From Lolium rigidum (lineage: Eukaryota > Streptophyta > Magnoliopsida > Poales > Poaceae), in assembly GCF_022539505.1 (NCBI RefSeq), contig NC_061512.1, positions 154,797,962 to 154,861,961 on the forward strand: a DNA stretch of 64,000 nt. Reading direction: 5' to 3'. Shown here piece by piece: positions 20,005 to 30,130 of the stretch. How positions within the stretch are numbered: the first letter of the stretch is position 1; the number at the start of each line of letters is the position of its first letter. The notes under the pieces were generated by a model. The model was given only the letters and a program-made list of their open reading frames with translations. It was not told where the DNA came from and did not search any database. The position numbers and the translations under genes are program-made.

Positions 20005-20300
20005 ATGATTTCTTCGACGGTTAGGATTGAGCGGCCCGGCAGCCCAGCAAGATGTAAAAAAAAGTGGGAAAAAGTTAAATTTAGTACGTATTTGGCCCAG
20101 CCCAGCAATAGACCAAAAGGAAGCAACGCACACAAGCGAGGCCGCCGCCGCCACACCAGCGATCCAGGCCGCCGCCGCCACATCAAGCAGGGACGTCGCC
20201 GCCTCATCCATACCACTGGCACATCCGCCGGAGAATCCACCGCCTCATCCACTCCGCTGTCACGTCGACCAGCGAGCGAGCCGCCGCCACATCGAGCAGG
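20005..20300 (+). other. GC-rich exon-like block, unassigned
   Basis: A sharp GC island in AT-rich surroundings with repeated GCCGCCGCC(G)CCACA words, ending CATCGAGCAGGTTAGTG, which could be a splice donor. There is no convincing start codon and no domain that I recognise. It may be the 5' exon of a non-coding or decayed gene. Confidence 0.25.
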
Positions 20301-20324
20301 TTAGTGTGAGCAACCATTGAGGGC

Positions 20325-20443
20325 GACATCAGACGTCCTTGTGATAACAGTCCATGATCGATGTTATTACAAGCTTTACATGATATGATCTGATAAGCAG
20401 GACACCACACGTCCTTCTGATAACAGTTCATGATCGATGTAAA
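20325..20443. repeat. Diverged 44-bp direct repeat
   Basis: GACATCAGACGTCCTT and GATAACAGTCCATGATCGATG (20325-20365) recur as GACACCACACGTCCTT and GATAACAGTTCATGATCGATG (20401-20441), 76 bp apart. No function is apparent. Confidence 0.7.
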
Positions 20444-22546
20444 AAACCGACAGCTCAACTCCCTCCTGCCTAATTCTTCAGGCAATGAAACTTCATTATT
20501 CTCGAAACAGGAAGATCAGACATAATCAGACAACTAATTTGAATCTATTGTTGTTATTTCCTGAGCAAACAATCTGTCATTTTGTGTGCCGTTAGTGAAA
20601 TTCTACATGCTGCTCTTTTTTTATTCAGGTACATTGACTGTATGATGATGCTCCTCTCCGGATTGTTGATCACTGGTTTTGCATTGGCTAGCTATCTGCG
20701 ACACGTAAAGTGCAACCGAGATGTAATGAGAACTAGGATGGTTGCAGTTTTGCTATATGTAATTATTACATGAACTAGTTCTTAGAGCTGAATGTTCTTG
20801 GAAGAGTGAGTCTATTTATTTTGCTTAATGTTGTTGCTTCAGTCCGTTCAACAGCATACAACTGCCTGACGTGAAGTCAGGTCAAAGTTTAGAGTACATC
20901 TTCTTTTCCAGTTGATGCAAGTTTCGTGAGTGTAAGTCAGATTACAGATTTGATGGTGAGATCATATCGGTTGAAGCTCTTGGCATGGCAGGCTCTTGCG
21001 TTCTGATTTTGACTGTCGTCAGGTGATGTATCATCAGGAATGCCACTTTGTTGCAGCACAACATGTATAGGCCAATCGACCAATTTTAAAATTTGTTGTG
21101 AAGTGGCGCCAACGGGCATGCGATCAAGTTTCATCTGAATATTTTATTCACTAAACTCTATATTTGAACTATTTCAAATGTCAGATAAAGAGTACCCACT
21201 TTGTTTATGGAATAACAAGATTTCTGAATCAAACAATATACCTAGCTTACTTGCCAGATTTTTGAATCAAACCGAATGACAAATTGAATTAAACACAAGT
21301 AGTTCCAAACTGGATTAAAAACAACTAGTACCAAACATTACAAACTGACTTAAACACCGGAGAGAAGCTGACCATAGCAAAAACTCCAATCATGCATGGC
21401 AATGAATACCAGGATTCTGCCTTCGATCTTGCCGTCCCGGCTCTTAAACTTGTGCTTGCGGCTGAGGTCTTCGTCCTTGCCAGGGTAGAAATCGAGGCCC
21501 TCCATCATCGTCAAAGGGCCGCAGTCGATCACCTCTTTTACGTGCAGAAGCAGACTGTACTCTTGCGTGCGCTTCTCTGTATAGGAGCTTGTAACGGGCG
21601 GTGATTCAACGCCCTGGTCAGAGCCCGGCTGGTCGCTGGCTAGGCAGCACATCAGGTGCCGGCAGTAGAGCAGACAACTCACTGGGAAATCAGGATCAAG
21701 TAATAGAGAAATGCCGTTAACACGCACAGACTTTGCTATAAGCACATATGATCAGATTGTCAAATAGCTATTACTACTGGTTACCTCACACAACTACATC
21801 AATAAGCACAGACCATGCATTTGCATATTTTAGGCATCTTCTATTTTAAATTTCTTCCTTTCAAACTTGAAATACGCACCAACACTATTGACAAAACCTG
21901 GATTATACAAGCAAGCACCACAGAATGACTTCATAAGATGGTTGCCAATCATATTGAATGGAACTAGAATATAGACTGATTGATTGTTAATTTGTTATAT
22001 TCACGGAATTGGTGAGGTGACCTGGAGTTTTATTACACAAGTATGTATTTTGTCTCATTCCTAGCTGGACATAAAAGTTAGACAAGAATTCTGGAAATAT
22101 AGCAATTACCCAAGGTGGTCTATCAATATGTGAACAATCAGACTACATTGCATAATCCCCTTGAGCTGTTTCTCACAAAAGATAAAACAAACATCCTATG
22201 ATCGTGGGAATACTTCTTATATTGTTGTTACAGATTATCAAAGGGTTAACTGTTGAAGAAACTCATTTGTTATCCTTCAAATATGTAGTTCCATGTGTTT
22301 TCTATTCAGAAAAAGAGAGGATCTGTCCTCGGGATGCATCCAGCAATTTACGCACCTTGTTTACTCCGGTCATTTGCTGGGACTGAGAGGACCAAAGGGA
22401 TCCACACAGTGATTGATTTCAGGACACCAACACCAACCAACAATTCTTTATCCCCAATCAAGAACTAACCCAGCAGTTAGAAAAATTAATTTCCCCAAAA
22501 AGACCAAGAATCGAGTGCTGGATATACTACCTTCAGAAGGAGAGCG
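20444..22546. other. Mostly non-coding; two unassigned minus-strand open stretches
   Basis: The minus strand carries an open stretch at 20937-21134 (containing PVGATSQQILKLVDWP) and another ending at 21350 (containing LLLHVKEVIDCGPLTMMEG, about 21600-21480). They have non-random composition, unlike the flanking DNA, and could be exons of a gene on the same strand as the epoxide-hydrolase fragment at 22547. I recognise neither, and I find no consistent splice chain that joins them to it. The rest is AT-rich with no feature that I can define. Confidence 0.3.
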
Positions 22547-22672
22547 CATCCAGGAGGGCCAGGAGATCCTGTTGCGGGTCATCATATGACGCCGCCCCCG
22601 CTTCCAGCGGCTGGTCGGATAGCCCGTACCCTCGCCAGTCCAGACTGACGGCGCCGTACCCGGCCACGACCA
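22547..22672 (-). pseudogene. Alpha/beta hydrolase (epoxide hydrolase-like) gene fragment
   Basis: The minus strand reads VVAGYGAVSLDWRGYGLSD, then QPLEAGAASYDD and QQDLLALLDALSF before a stop. This is the stretch after the oxyanion-hole region in plant soluble epoxide hydrolases, where a D-x-RGYGxSD motif is followed by a D-LLA-LDAL helix. The catalytic triad and the rest of the fold are not found next to it on either side, and the frame closes with TGA where the family continues. I read it as a remnant exon. The upstream part (22690-22830) keeps high GC but no recognisable N terminus. Confidence 0.6.
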
Positions 22673-22689
22673 TCATCAAGAAGCACCAG

Positions 22690-23430
22690 GGGAGGGGGGG
22701 AGGTGGAGATCTAGCTAAGCCTGCCGGGGTTACGGGTCGCGGCGGCTATGTCGCCGGAGATGTGACAGCCGAAGATCACCGGCGGAACTCCATCCAACGA
22801 GATGTACGAGGGTTAGGGGTAGGCCGGTGTCGTCCAGCTACCAAACGATGGTACGTGTGCCGGCCTGCCGGGGCATGTCTGTTGGGCCGGGGCCCGGTTA
22901 CGGTCTCTATTTATTTTCGTGCAAAATTTGGCACAGGTATGTATCATACCTCTCAGGTTTTGAAGAGTGGTATGAATTGTTTTTGACCTTTGGGTGGATC
23001 AAAATAGAGGGTTGTTATTTATTTGAGGGTACCACAAAAGAACTAAAAAAAAATCAGACATACGCTTCTGTAAACACACCCTCAATCTTTGCTTTTATCA
23101 ACTTGCGCTCCCCGCTCACTGCAAATCACAGTGAACGTGGCGGCCGTGGTGTCCTTCTGCCTGCTAATTTGCATGGCACAAACGGGGGGACGGGCCACAT
23201 GCATGCCCAGCAGTTAATTTCTGTAGTGTATGGACCATGTACCACGCATGCATATGTATGACGAGTAGCCAATCAAAATGATTAATTTAGAAGGGGTTAA
23301 ATAAAATATAATTAGACTATGGCTTCCAACATTTTTTTTAGGATCAGAGGGTGTCTACATTTAGGAGAAAGTCAGAAAGAAGACAAATGACGTCATGCAA
23401 AATAATCAGTAGATACGCTTCATCTTGATC
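22690..23430. other. Intergenic, no gene seen
   Basis: The left 150 bp are GC-rich flank of the epoxide-hydrolase fragment; the remainder is AT-rich with no assignable repeat. Short open frames here have no recognisable similarity. Confidence 0.4.
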
Positions 23431-23520
23431 CACTACGGGAAATAGGTTCTTTGCCGTGTCCTGTGAACACTCAGCAAAGAGGCAAATACTCTCGACAAAG
23501 GCTTGTAATATCCTGACAGA
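23431..23520. mobile_element. CACTA-type left terminus, truncated
   Basis: CACTACGGGAAATAGG at 23431-23446 followed by TTCTTTGCCGTGTCC and AAAGGC words resembles the start of grass CACTA elements with TTTGCCG sub-terminal repeats. No matching inverted terminus occurs before the Harbinger element at 23674, so the copy is truncated or its other end lies elsewhere. Confidence 0.45.
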
Positions 23521-23673
23521 CCAAGGAATCACAAATTGGTGGATAGATGTGATAAGTGAGAGTAGGAGACGCAAGGAGACCGGGAGGAAGAAGAACAAGA
23601 CGTGGATTCAGATTTCATTAAATTCATCGTTCCTTTCCTACCCAGACACGAGTTCTTAACCAGTTGACGATTA

Positions 23674-26174
23674 GAGCATCTCCAGCTGTTAAAGCGTTCC
23701 CAAAGTAATTTGGGGTGCGCCGGACAAAAAAACCGTTCCTGCCGCGTCCCTAAAGCCCATTTTGTCCGGTTCAAATCTGCGTTTTCGAGAGGGATGATCC
23801 ACTCCGCAAATATCGATCGACGCTCCGATACGGTGTCCGACGCCCTGAGCCCGTCCCCGTCCCACAGGGGACGCTCCGGGCACGCCGGACACAACGAAAA
23901 GCGAGGCGAACCGATGCGGGCTCGACGCGTCAGTGGCTCAGTGAAAAATCGTCTCCCACTCCCGCCAAATCCCGCCCCTCCCGCCATATCGCGCCTATCC
24001 CGCCGCGCATTTCTGGCCTCCCAACACATATCCCGCCACCGATTCATTTCTCCCCGCCGATTTGTTTCTCCCTCCCGCCGTCCACCCGCCGCCGCTACCC
24101 TCTCCCCATTCCATGGCACCGCCGACAGCCCCCAAAAAGATGGCCAAGAAAGCGGCCAAGAAGCCGCCGGGCAATGCGACGAAAGGGGCGAAAGCGCCGT
24201 TCGCGAAGCCACGGAAGGCGCTGGCTCCGAAGAAGAAGCCGGAAGGATGGACCGATGATCAGTGGCATCAAGACTGTCTGCGCCGGAAGATGTCGACGGC
24301 GGAGCGGAAAGGACGGAGGGCGGCGGAGCAGGAGAAGAAGGCTCTGGCGGCGCGCCAGCACCAGCACATAATGGCCGGTGTCTCGCCGCCACCAACGCGA
24401 GCCCATATAGTACGAACGTGCCGGTGTACGTTCCGGGAGTGTTCTCTCCGTCGTCATTCTCCTTCTACAACGACGGCCCCTCCGGCACTCCCGGGTGCGT
24501 GACGCCTAACTTGTCGCCCCACTACCAGGATGCGCTGTCGCATGGCGGCTTCAACCCCAACAACCTCTACTCCCCGGCGTACGAGCAGCGCGAGCCAGGA
24601 CCCGGTGCGGACGGCGACCCTTTCACTGGCTGCATGGGGCCGCTCGAATTCAACGGCGCCGGTGCTGAGGGTGCTGAGGAAGAGGGCGGGGGTGAGGACG
24701 AGGAGGACGATGAAGAGGAGGAGGTGGAGGATGAGGACGACGACGAGGACGAAGAGGGCGGCGAGGGCGGCGAGGAAGAGGACGAGGAGGGTGCCGGTGA
24801 CGATGATCTCGTGGAGGTAGACGCGGACGGCGTGAAGAAGAAAAAGAAGAAGAAGGCGTCGGGCACACGAGGCCCCAAGTGGACGGTTTTGGAGGATCTT
24901 TGTCTGTGCGAGTCGTGGGCGACGGTGAGCCATGACTCCATCATCGGCGCCAACAAAAAATACGGGAAGTATTGGGCGAGGATCAAGGCCGAGTTCGATG
25001 AGCGCAAGCTCATCAACGGCGACTACAACAAAGTGACAATGAAGAGGAGCTAAAAGGCAATGTCGACGCGATGGGCCATCATCCAGGCGTCGGTGAACTC
25101 CTTCCATGGATACCATCACGACTTAGTGATCAGATCCGACAGTGGCACCGACGTCTCCCAAATGGTACGACTCTTTCTTCCATAATCTGTAGCGCCTACA
25201 TTGTGTTCGATGAAATGATTCCGCTTCCTTTGGCTAGTTTGATAGGGCCATGGAGGTTTACCGGAGGAACTCGGATGGGCATAAGTCGTTCTCGCTGATG
25301 CATTGCTATACCAACCTCAAAGGGAACGAGAAATGGCGGTTGACGCGCATGTCGCTGTCCAAGGGGAAGGACGCCATTGATCTGTACGCGCCACTGGCAA
25401 CGTCGGCAGGGCGTCCTACTGGCAACAAGGCTGCCAAGGCCGCCGTTGTGTGAGAAGACGCAGACGTCGATCACGAAATGCCTCGCGGACGTCTCCTCGA
25501 CCTTTCTCTCCCGCGACAAAAAAGCCGACGAAAGGTGGGCGGAGCGCTCAAGAGGCAAGAGGAGAAGTTGGAGCTCATGAAACGCAGGGACGATATGTCC
25601 CTGCTGAGAGCGTCGACAGAGGGAATGTCTCCCCGGACGCGGGCGGCACACAACTTCTTCAAAGGCCAGATCCTCGACGACATCGAAGCCAAAATGGCGG
25701 CGGCCGACGCTGCGGCCCAGGAAGCGGCAGCGGCAGCAACCGCGGAGCAAGAGCCGGCTGACGCGTCTTCAACTGCTACACCTGCGTCGGCCTATGCGAC
25801 GACGGCGGAGCAAACGGAGCATGTACAGCACCAGACAGATCGCGACGAGGTCATCGTGATCGACGGGCCTGCGTTGACTCAGGATACGTCGCCGTCGGCC
25901 AACCCCTTCTTCTAATTTAGCATGCACTATGGTCTGTAATATGATCGCGCGCCCAGTACTTTGATCGCCACTACTCTGATCGCGATGATTCGGCGGGAAC
26001 GATCTCTTTTGAATGCAACAATTTGAATTCCTGATTGGGGGCGGCGTTTTGGGGACGCGGCTGAGGAGCGACGTCCCCCAAACGCGGCACGAACAAAACA
26101 CGTCCCCCAAACGCTCAATCCAGCGCGGTTTAGGGACGATTTGGGGGATTTGGGGGACGCGGCTGAAGATGCTC
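23674..26174 (+). mobile_element. PIF/Harbinger transposon carrying only the Myb-like ORF
   Basis: The ends are GAGCATCTCCAGC on the left and GCTGAAGATGCTC on the right, inverted repeats with few mismatches. A TTA target duplication lies at 23671-23673 and 26175-26177. At 2,501 bp it contains one protein region, the Myb/SANT-like accessory protein (24113-25915), and no transposase. Harbinger elements usually encode both proteins. This copy would therefore need transposase from another element, and its own Myb-like ORF is broken. Confidence 0.88.
24113..25915 (+). pseudogene. Harbinger Myb/SANT-like accessory protein, broken
   Basis: It starts at ATG 24113 with a Lys/Ala-rich N terminus (PKKMAKKAAKKPPG). 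A frameshift near 24390-24400 leads into SPYSTNVPVYVPGVFSPSS. An acidic tract of Glu/Asp (about 24673-24800) and a seven-Lys run follow. The trihelix/Myb-like segment is GPKWTVLEDLCLCESW (about 24871-24918) through YGKYWARIKAEF. A TAA at 25051-25053 interrupts it where CAA would keep the frame. A small intron (25165-25237) precedes FDRAMEVYRRNSDGHKSF and GNEKWRLTR. Another frameshift near 25450 leads to the C-terminal block with LADVSSTFLSRDKKADERW and RTRAAHNFFKGQILDDIEAK, ending at 25913-25915. In Harbinger biology this protein binds DNA and helps the transposase enter the nucleus and act. Confidence 0.8.
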
Positions 26175-26177
26175 TTA

Positions 26178-26862
26178 CATGGGCTTGGATGCCCACTCCA
26201 TCCCACATGGCCCACTTTGAATTAGTACACACCATGCTTCTAGCGCATCACCACTCCCCTTTTTGAGGTCACCTGCAGTGCAAGACACCATAGCGCTGAT
26301 AAAGCTTCGCTGGAAGCATTAAATGGACATTTAAACTTGGAATTGCTCAAAGCACGGGAGTGGTGTTTTGGAACATGGGAGCATATGCTCCCTATATTTT
26401 GAAATGCATCTTACACATATTTTAAAATTTCAAAAAATTGAAACAAAAAATTTGCAGGTACATCTTCACGTGCTACGCGCTCACAAAGTCCTTTCATAAA
26501 AAATGAACTTATCATGTGACGTGTGTAAAAAAGACAAAAATTCAGTGCTGAAAACAATGCTTTTCACAGGATAAGTTTTCTCTTTTTTACATAGGCCACA
26601 AAAAATATTATTTTTTCGTGAAACTTGACGCATACACATATATTATGGAGATGTACAAGTACAATTTTTTGTCAATATTTTTCCACACTTCAAAATATGT
26701 TTTGTTGGTAGAGGGAGCATACGCACCTGGGAGCCGAATTGAATTTCCGTCAAAGCACATAAATCAATAGCATGAGGGAAGCATTGATCAATGACATGGG
26801 CAACTATTAAATTATTAATAACCATCATCCATCCATTCCATTTGCTATGCTAGTTTGCGATG
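26178..26862. repeat. Segmental duplication, unit A (downstream region only)
   Basis: It shares with units B and C the block from TTTGAATTAGTACRCACC through TTCTAGCGC, a CACTGATAAGG-like word, and the later block GCATGAGGGAAGCATTGATC to ATTAATAACCATCATCCATCC. Unlike B and C it carries no F-box coding remnant. About 100 bp of the common sequence is missing, and a Mutator-like MITE (26356-26749) is inserted. Confidence 0.75.
26356..26749. mobile_element. Mutator-like MITE with 9-bp target duplication
   Basis: 394 bp flanked by TCAAAGCAC at 26347-26355 and 26750-26758. Units B and C show the uninterrupted sequence at this place, which confirms the insertion. The termini contain the inverted words GGAGCATATGCTCCC on the left and GAGGGAGCATACGCACC on the right. 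A 9-bp duplication points to a Mutator-type transposase. There is no coding sequence. Confidence 0.78.
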
Positions 26863-27095
26863 CATGGGTAGTAAGGCTTGACACCCGCTCCGCCCATACG
26901 GCCCACTCACATTACAACCCACACTTTGAATTAGTACGCACCATCCTTCTAGCGCGTCGTCGCTCCCCTTGTCGATTGCATCGGCAGTGCACACAGAATC
27001 AACACTGATAAGGCTTCGGCATTTAAATATGGAATTGGTCAGATAATGTGTAAGCATTTATATTTAGTAGTATAAGGAGTGAAAACACAAATAAC

Positions 27096-27705
27096 TAGGG
27101 ATGAAAACGAAGCAGATACGAACGAACCTGAGTGGTGCCACATTTATTTTCACATTTTTTGCGGAAGCAAAAACAAATCCAAAAACCTCGAAAACAAAAA
27201 CAGAAGCAGATATTGTCAGAAACAGATAAATACTGAATACGGTGCGAACATGGAGTGGTGCAGATATTGGCCGGAACAAAAAAAAAACCTTGAATCATGC
27301 AAAAAAAAATCTTAAGCATTCAAAAAAGGCAACGAAGTTGTTCCCTAATTTTAGTGTGATCCTCGATTTACTATGAAATATGGAAAGGTGAAACCTTGGA
27401 ACCATCCTTAAATGCATGAAGAGATTACATGGTCGTCAATTTTAGATAGAGCCGTTTAGAAAGTTTGGCTTGATAAGGTCATGTGATGGGCATGCGGGAT
27501 TGGGCCATGCACATCAACTCTAAAGCGAAAATTCTATATGGGCAAGAAACGGATATTTCGTTTCCACGCTCATTCAGCCAAAAAAAGTTTTTCCATTTTT
27601 CTTTTCGCTTCCGCTAAAAAGGTTCCATTTCAGTTTCCATATTTTCATTCCATTTTTGTTTTTTACGTGGAAAAGTCGGAAACTTTCCGCTCCACTTTTA
27701 TCCTA
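27096..27705. mobile_element. hAT-type MITE with 8-bp target duplication
   Basis: 610 bp flanked by CAAATAAC at 27088-27095 and 27706-27713. The ends are TAGGGATGAAAACG and (right, read inward) TAGGATAAAAGTGG. The 8-bp duplication and the TAGGGATGAAAA start fit hAT. Unit C has the empty site (ACACAAATAGCCTTAAG). There is no coding capacity; the interior is rich in AAAACAAAAA and TTTTTCC words. Confidence 0.85.
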
Positions 27706-27875
27706 CAAATAACCTTAAGAAATCAAATGATAACAATCATGCAACTAGGTTGACATAAGTCAACAGCATGAGGAAAGCATTGATCAATAACACGGGAAAC
27801 TATTAAATTATTAATAACCATCATCCATCCATCCCATATGCTACCCTAGCTTGCGATAGAGGACATGAAATCTTA

Positions 27876-28350
27876 CTATGTGGCTACAGCAAGTCGGGAA
27901 GCAAAGAAGGTCGACCAATCTATCTCCAGGGGTACAATCTTCATACGGGAGAGACCATTACTGTACGGCCAATACGGGACCTCCCACATCACCCATGTAT
28001 TGATATCGGCCATATAGACGCGTTTGTGGTTGACCTTGACGAGCATCATGCCGCTCTTCTCTCCCAAGCACGTGTAATGCTGATTAATCCCGTCTATATG
28101 TTGATATGGTTGTTGCTTTAACATGAGCATCGAATTGTGGAAGGATTGCCCGTTGGTGTGATGTCGAGATCTCTAGCAGGCGACCTTCCCTTTTCAGGGT
28201 GAGCACCGTGAGCTTCCCCTCACTGTTGGAGGTAAGGTATGGCTTGTCATAAACCTGGCAACGCAAGTCACCAATTTCTGAGTTCATCATTTCTGTAGAG
28301 AAGACGTGGCCGGTCTCGACGCTAACATGTAGCGTGTATGCTAGCTCAAG
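27876..28350 (-). pseudogene. F-box gene copy, 3' third only
   Basis: The minus strand matches the C-terminal 140 or so residues of the intact F-box protein at 28695: AYTLHVSVETGHVFSTE, VYDKPYLTSN, LLEISTSH, then a frame change, then INQHYTCLGEKSGMMLVKVN and FFASRLAVAT before the stop at 27876-27878. It has no F-box and no promoter. The break is near 28100. It is a truncated tandem duplicate. Confidence 0.85.
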
Positions 28351-28351
28351 C

Positions 28352-29942
28352 CCCCTCACCATCCTACTAGTGTGTCATCGCTCCCCTTGTCGATGGCATT
28401 GGCAGTGCACAACATCATAACACTGATAAGGCTTTACTGAGAGCATGAAATCGGCATTTAAATTTGGAATTGGTCAAAGCAGATAATGTGTACGCATTTA
28501 TATTTAGTATAAAGAGTGAAAACACAAATAGCCTTAAGAAATCAAATGATAACAACGATGCAACTAGGTTGACATACGTCAACAGCATGAGGGAAGCATT
28601 GATCAATAACATGGGCAACTATTAAATTGTTAATAACCATCATCCATCCGTTCCATCTACTATGCTAGTTTGCGATAGAGGACATGAAATCTTGCTACGT
28701 GGCTACAACAAGTCGGGAAGCAAAGAAGGTCCACCAATCTATCCCCAAGGGTACAATCTTCCTACGGGAGAGACCGTTACTGCACGGCCAATACGGAACC
28801 TCGCACATCGCTCCTGTATTGATATCGGCCATATAGACGCGTCTGTGGTTGACCTTGACGAGCATCATGCCGCTCTTCTCTCCCAAGCACGTGTAATGCT
28901 GATTAATCTCGCCGGTATGTTGATATGGCTGATGTAACGTGAGCATCGAATTGTGGAAGGATCGCCCGTTGTCATGTGATGTCGAGATCTCTAGCAGGCA
29001 ACCGTCCCTTCTCAGGGTGAGCACCATGAGCTTCCCCTCACCGTTGGAGGTAAGGTATGGCTTGTCATAAACCCGGCAACGGAAGTCACCAATTTCTGAG
29101 TTCATCACTTGTGTAGAGGAGACGTGGCCGGTCTCGGCGCTAACATGTAGCGTGTATGCTCCGCTCAGGCCCCACAGGAGCCAGTGCGCAGCGCCATCGA
29201 GCACGACAGCGTTGTGCTGCCTAAGCATCGCGCAGATGCGGCGGCCCTGGTCGTCCTCCACGACGCCGGAGCGCGTGTCCCATCCCGACTCGTCGGCGGC
29301 CGACGAGAACACGTGAAGAGTGTAAGACGTTCGTCCATGTTCGATAGTAAGTTGTAGAACCTTGAAGAAGCGCGACGGATGCTGCTGCTGCTGCTGCAAA
29401 CCGTCGACGTCGTTCGAGCTCGAGCAGTCCGCGGCGGTAAGCAGGGCATATCCGCTCACCTTGCGGCCTTGTTCGAAATCCCAGTAGTGCTCCAGACGGG
29501 GGAGCTCCTGGACCGTACCGGACAGCAGGTCACACACGGCCAGGACGACGCCGCTCCGGTCGGGATGGATGCCGGCGGCGCGCTGCAGGTCGAGGCGCAC
29601 GAGGAGCAGGCCGTGGCGTGAGGCGAGCGGCACCGCGTGGTCGAAGAGGCGAGCGGGGACGCCGGAGAAGAAGGGGCTGAGAAAGCGGCGGCCGTTGCCC
29701 AGCATCGGACGGCGACAGGGCGCCGGGACGAAGCAAGGTGGAGCGGACCCTAGCTGAGTAATGAAGCCGGAAAAGGCGGACGGGGAGCACACGTTCTCCG
29801 GCAGGCAGCGACGTACTAGAAAGTAGTCGTCGGCGACGATGAGGCCGCGCCATCCCTTGCAGACCATGGCGCAACGATAGAGGGTGGTCAAGTCCTTCAC
29901 GCGGGCAAGGATCTCGCGGACCATGTCGTCGGAAGCCGCCAT
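28352..29942. repeat. Segmental duplication, unit C (contains the intact F-box gene)
   Basis: The 3' flank from 28352 to 28694 and the gene's C-terminal part align with unit B. It lacks both MITEs seen in A and B, and so shows the pre-insertion state for them. Confidence 0.8.
28695..29942 (-). CDS. F-box protein, plant-specific family
   Basis: Single exon of 415 codons. The N terminus is the F-box itself: DDMVREILARVKDLTTLYRC then VCKGWRGLI (residues about 5-35), the module that binds SKP1 in SCF ubiquitin ligases. The rest matches the grass F-box type with no kelch or leucine-rich repeats visible and probably forms the substrate-binding part; the substrate is unknown. A Gln run (LQQQQQHP) is encoded by a CTG/CAG microsatellite at about 29380-29397. 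The ATG at 29942 follows CAACCATC and a TATA box lies about 80 bp upstream. The frame is uninterrupted. It is the only complete member of a local tandem array, so it may be functional. Confidence 0.88.
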   Translation of the reverse strand: MAASDDMVREILARVKDLTTLYRCAMVCKGWRGLIVADDYFLVRRCLPENVCSPSAFSGFITQLGSAPPCFVPAPCRRPMLGNGRRFLSPFFSGVPARLFDHAVPLASRHGLLLVRLDLQRAAGIHPDRSGVVLAVCDLLSGTVQELPRLEHYWDFEQGRKVSGYALLTAADCSSSNDVDGLQQQQQHPSRFFKVLQLTIEHGRTSYTLHVFSSAADESGWDTRSGVVEDDQGRRICAMLRQHNAVVLDGAAHWLLWGLSGAYTLHVSAETGHVSSTQVMNSEIGDFRCRVYDKPYLTSNGEGKLMVLTLRRDGCLLEISTSHDNGRSFHNSMLTLHQPYQHTGEINQHYTCLGEKSGMMLVKVNHRRVYMADINTGAMCEVPYWPCSNGLSRRKIVPLGIDWWTFFASRLVVAT

Positions 29943-30018
29943 GATGGTTGCTGTCGATATTGCTCCTTTAAACTGCGAGACTGCGATTAGAGGCGGAACG
30001 TGCAGCTCATGTTGTTCC

Positions 30019-30025
30019 TTTTATA
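30019..30025 (-). promoter_or_regulatory. TATA box of the F-box gene
   Basis: The minus strand reads CTATAAAAGGAAC, with the TATAAAA core at 30025-30019, 77 bases before the ATG. Spacing fits a transcription start near 29990 and a leader of about 50 bases. Confidence 0.65.
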
Positions 30026-30130
30026 GTACGTACACACGGCTCGGTTAGCTTTCCTGAATCGGACAGGAAGGGACTGGTTGGGGTTGGAGGTGGACTAGAA
30101 TCCGATCCAAACAAGGCGTGTACGTATTTA

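Larger units (their letters stand above)
26863..28351. repeat. Segmental duplication, unit B (truncated F-box copy)
   Basis: It begins GCATGGGTAGTAAGG and matches unit C from CACCATCCT onward. It contains the same 3' flank followed by the last third of the F-box gene, and a hAT MITE at 27096-27705. Homology to the gene ends near 28350, where the next unit begins. Confidence 0.8.

Noticed and set aside
26178..29942. CRISPR-like or satellite array
   Set aside because: The repeats are long gene-containing units with transposon insertions, i.e. a segmental duplication in a plant genome.
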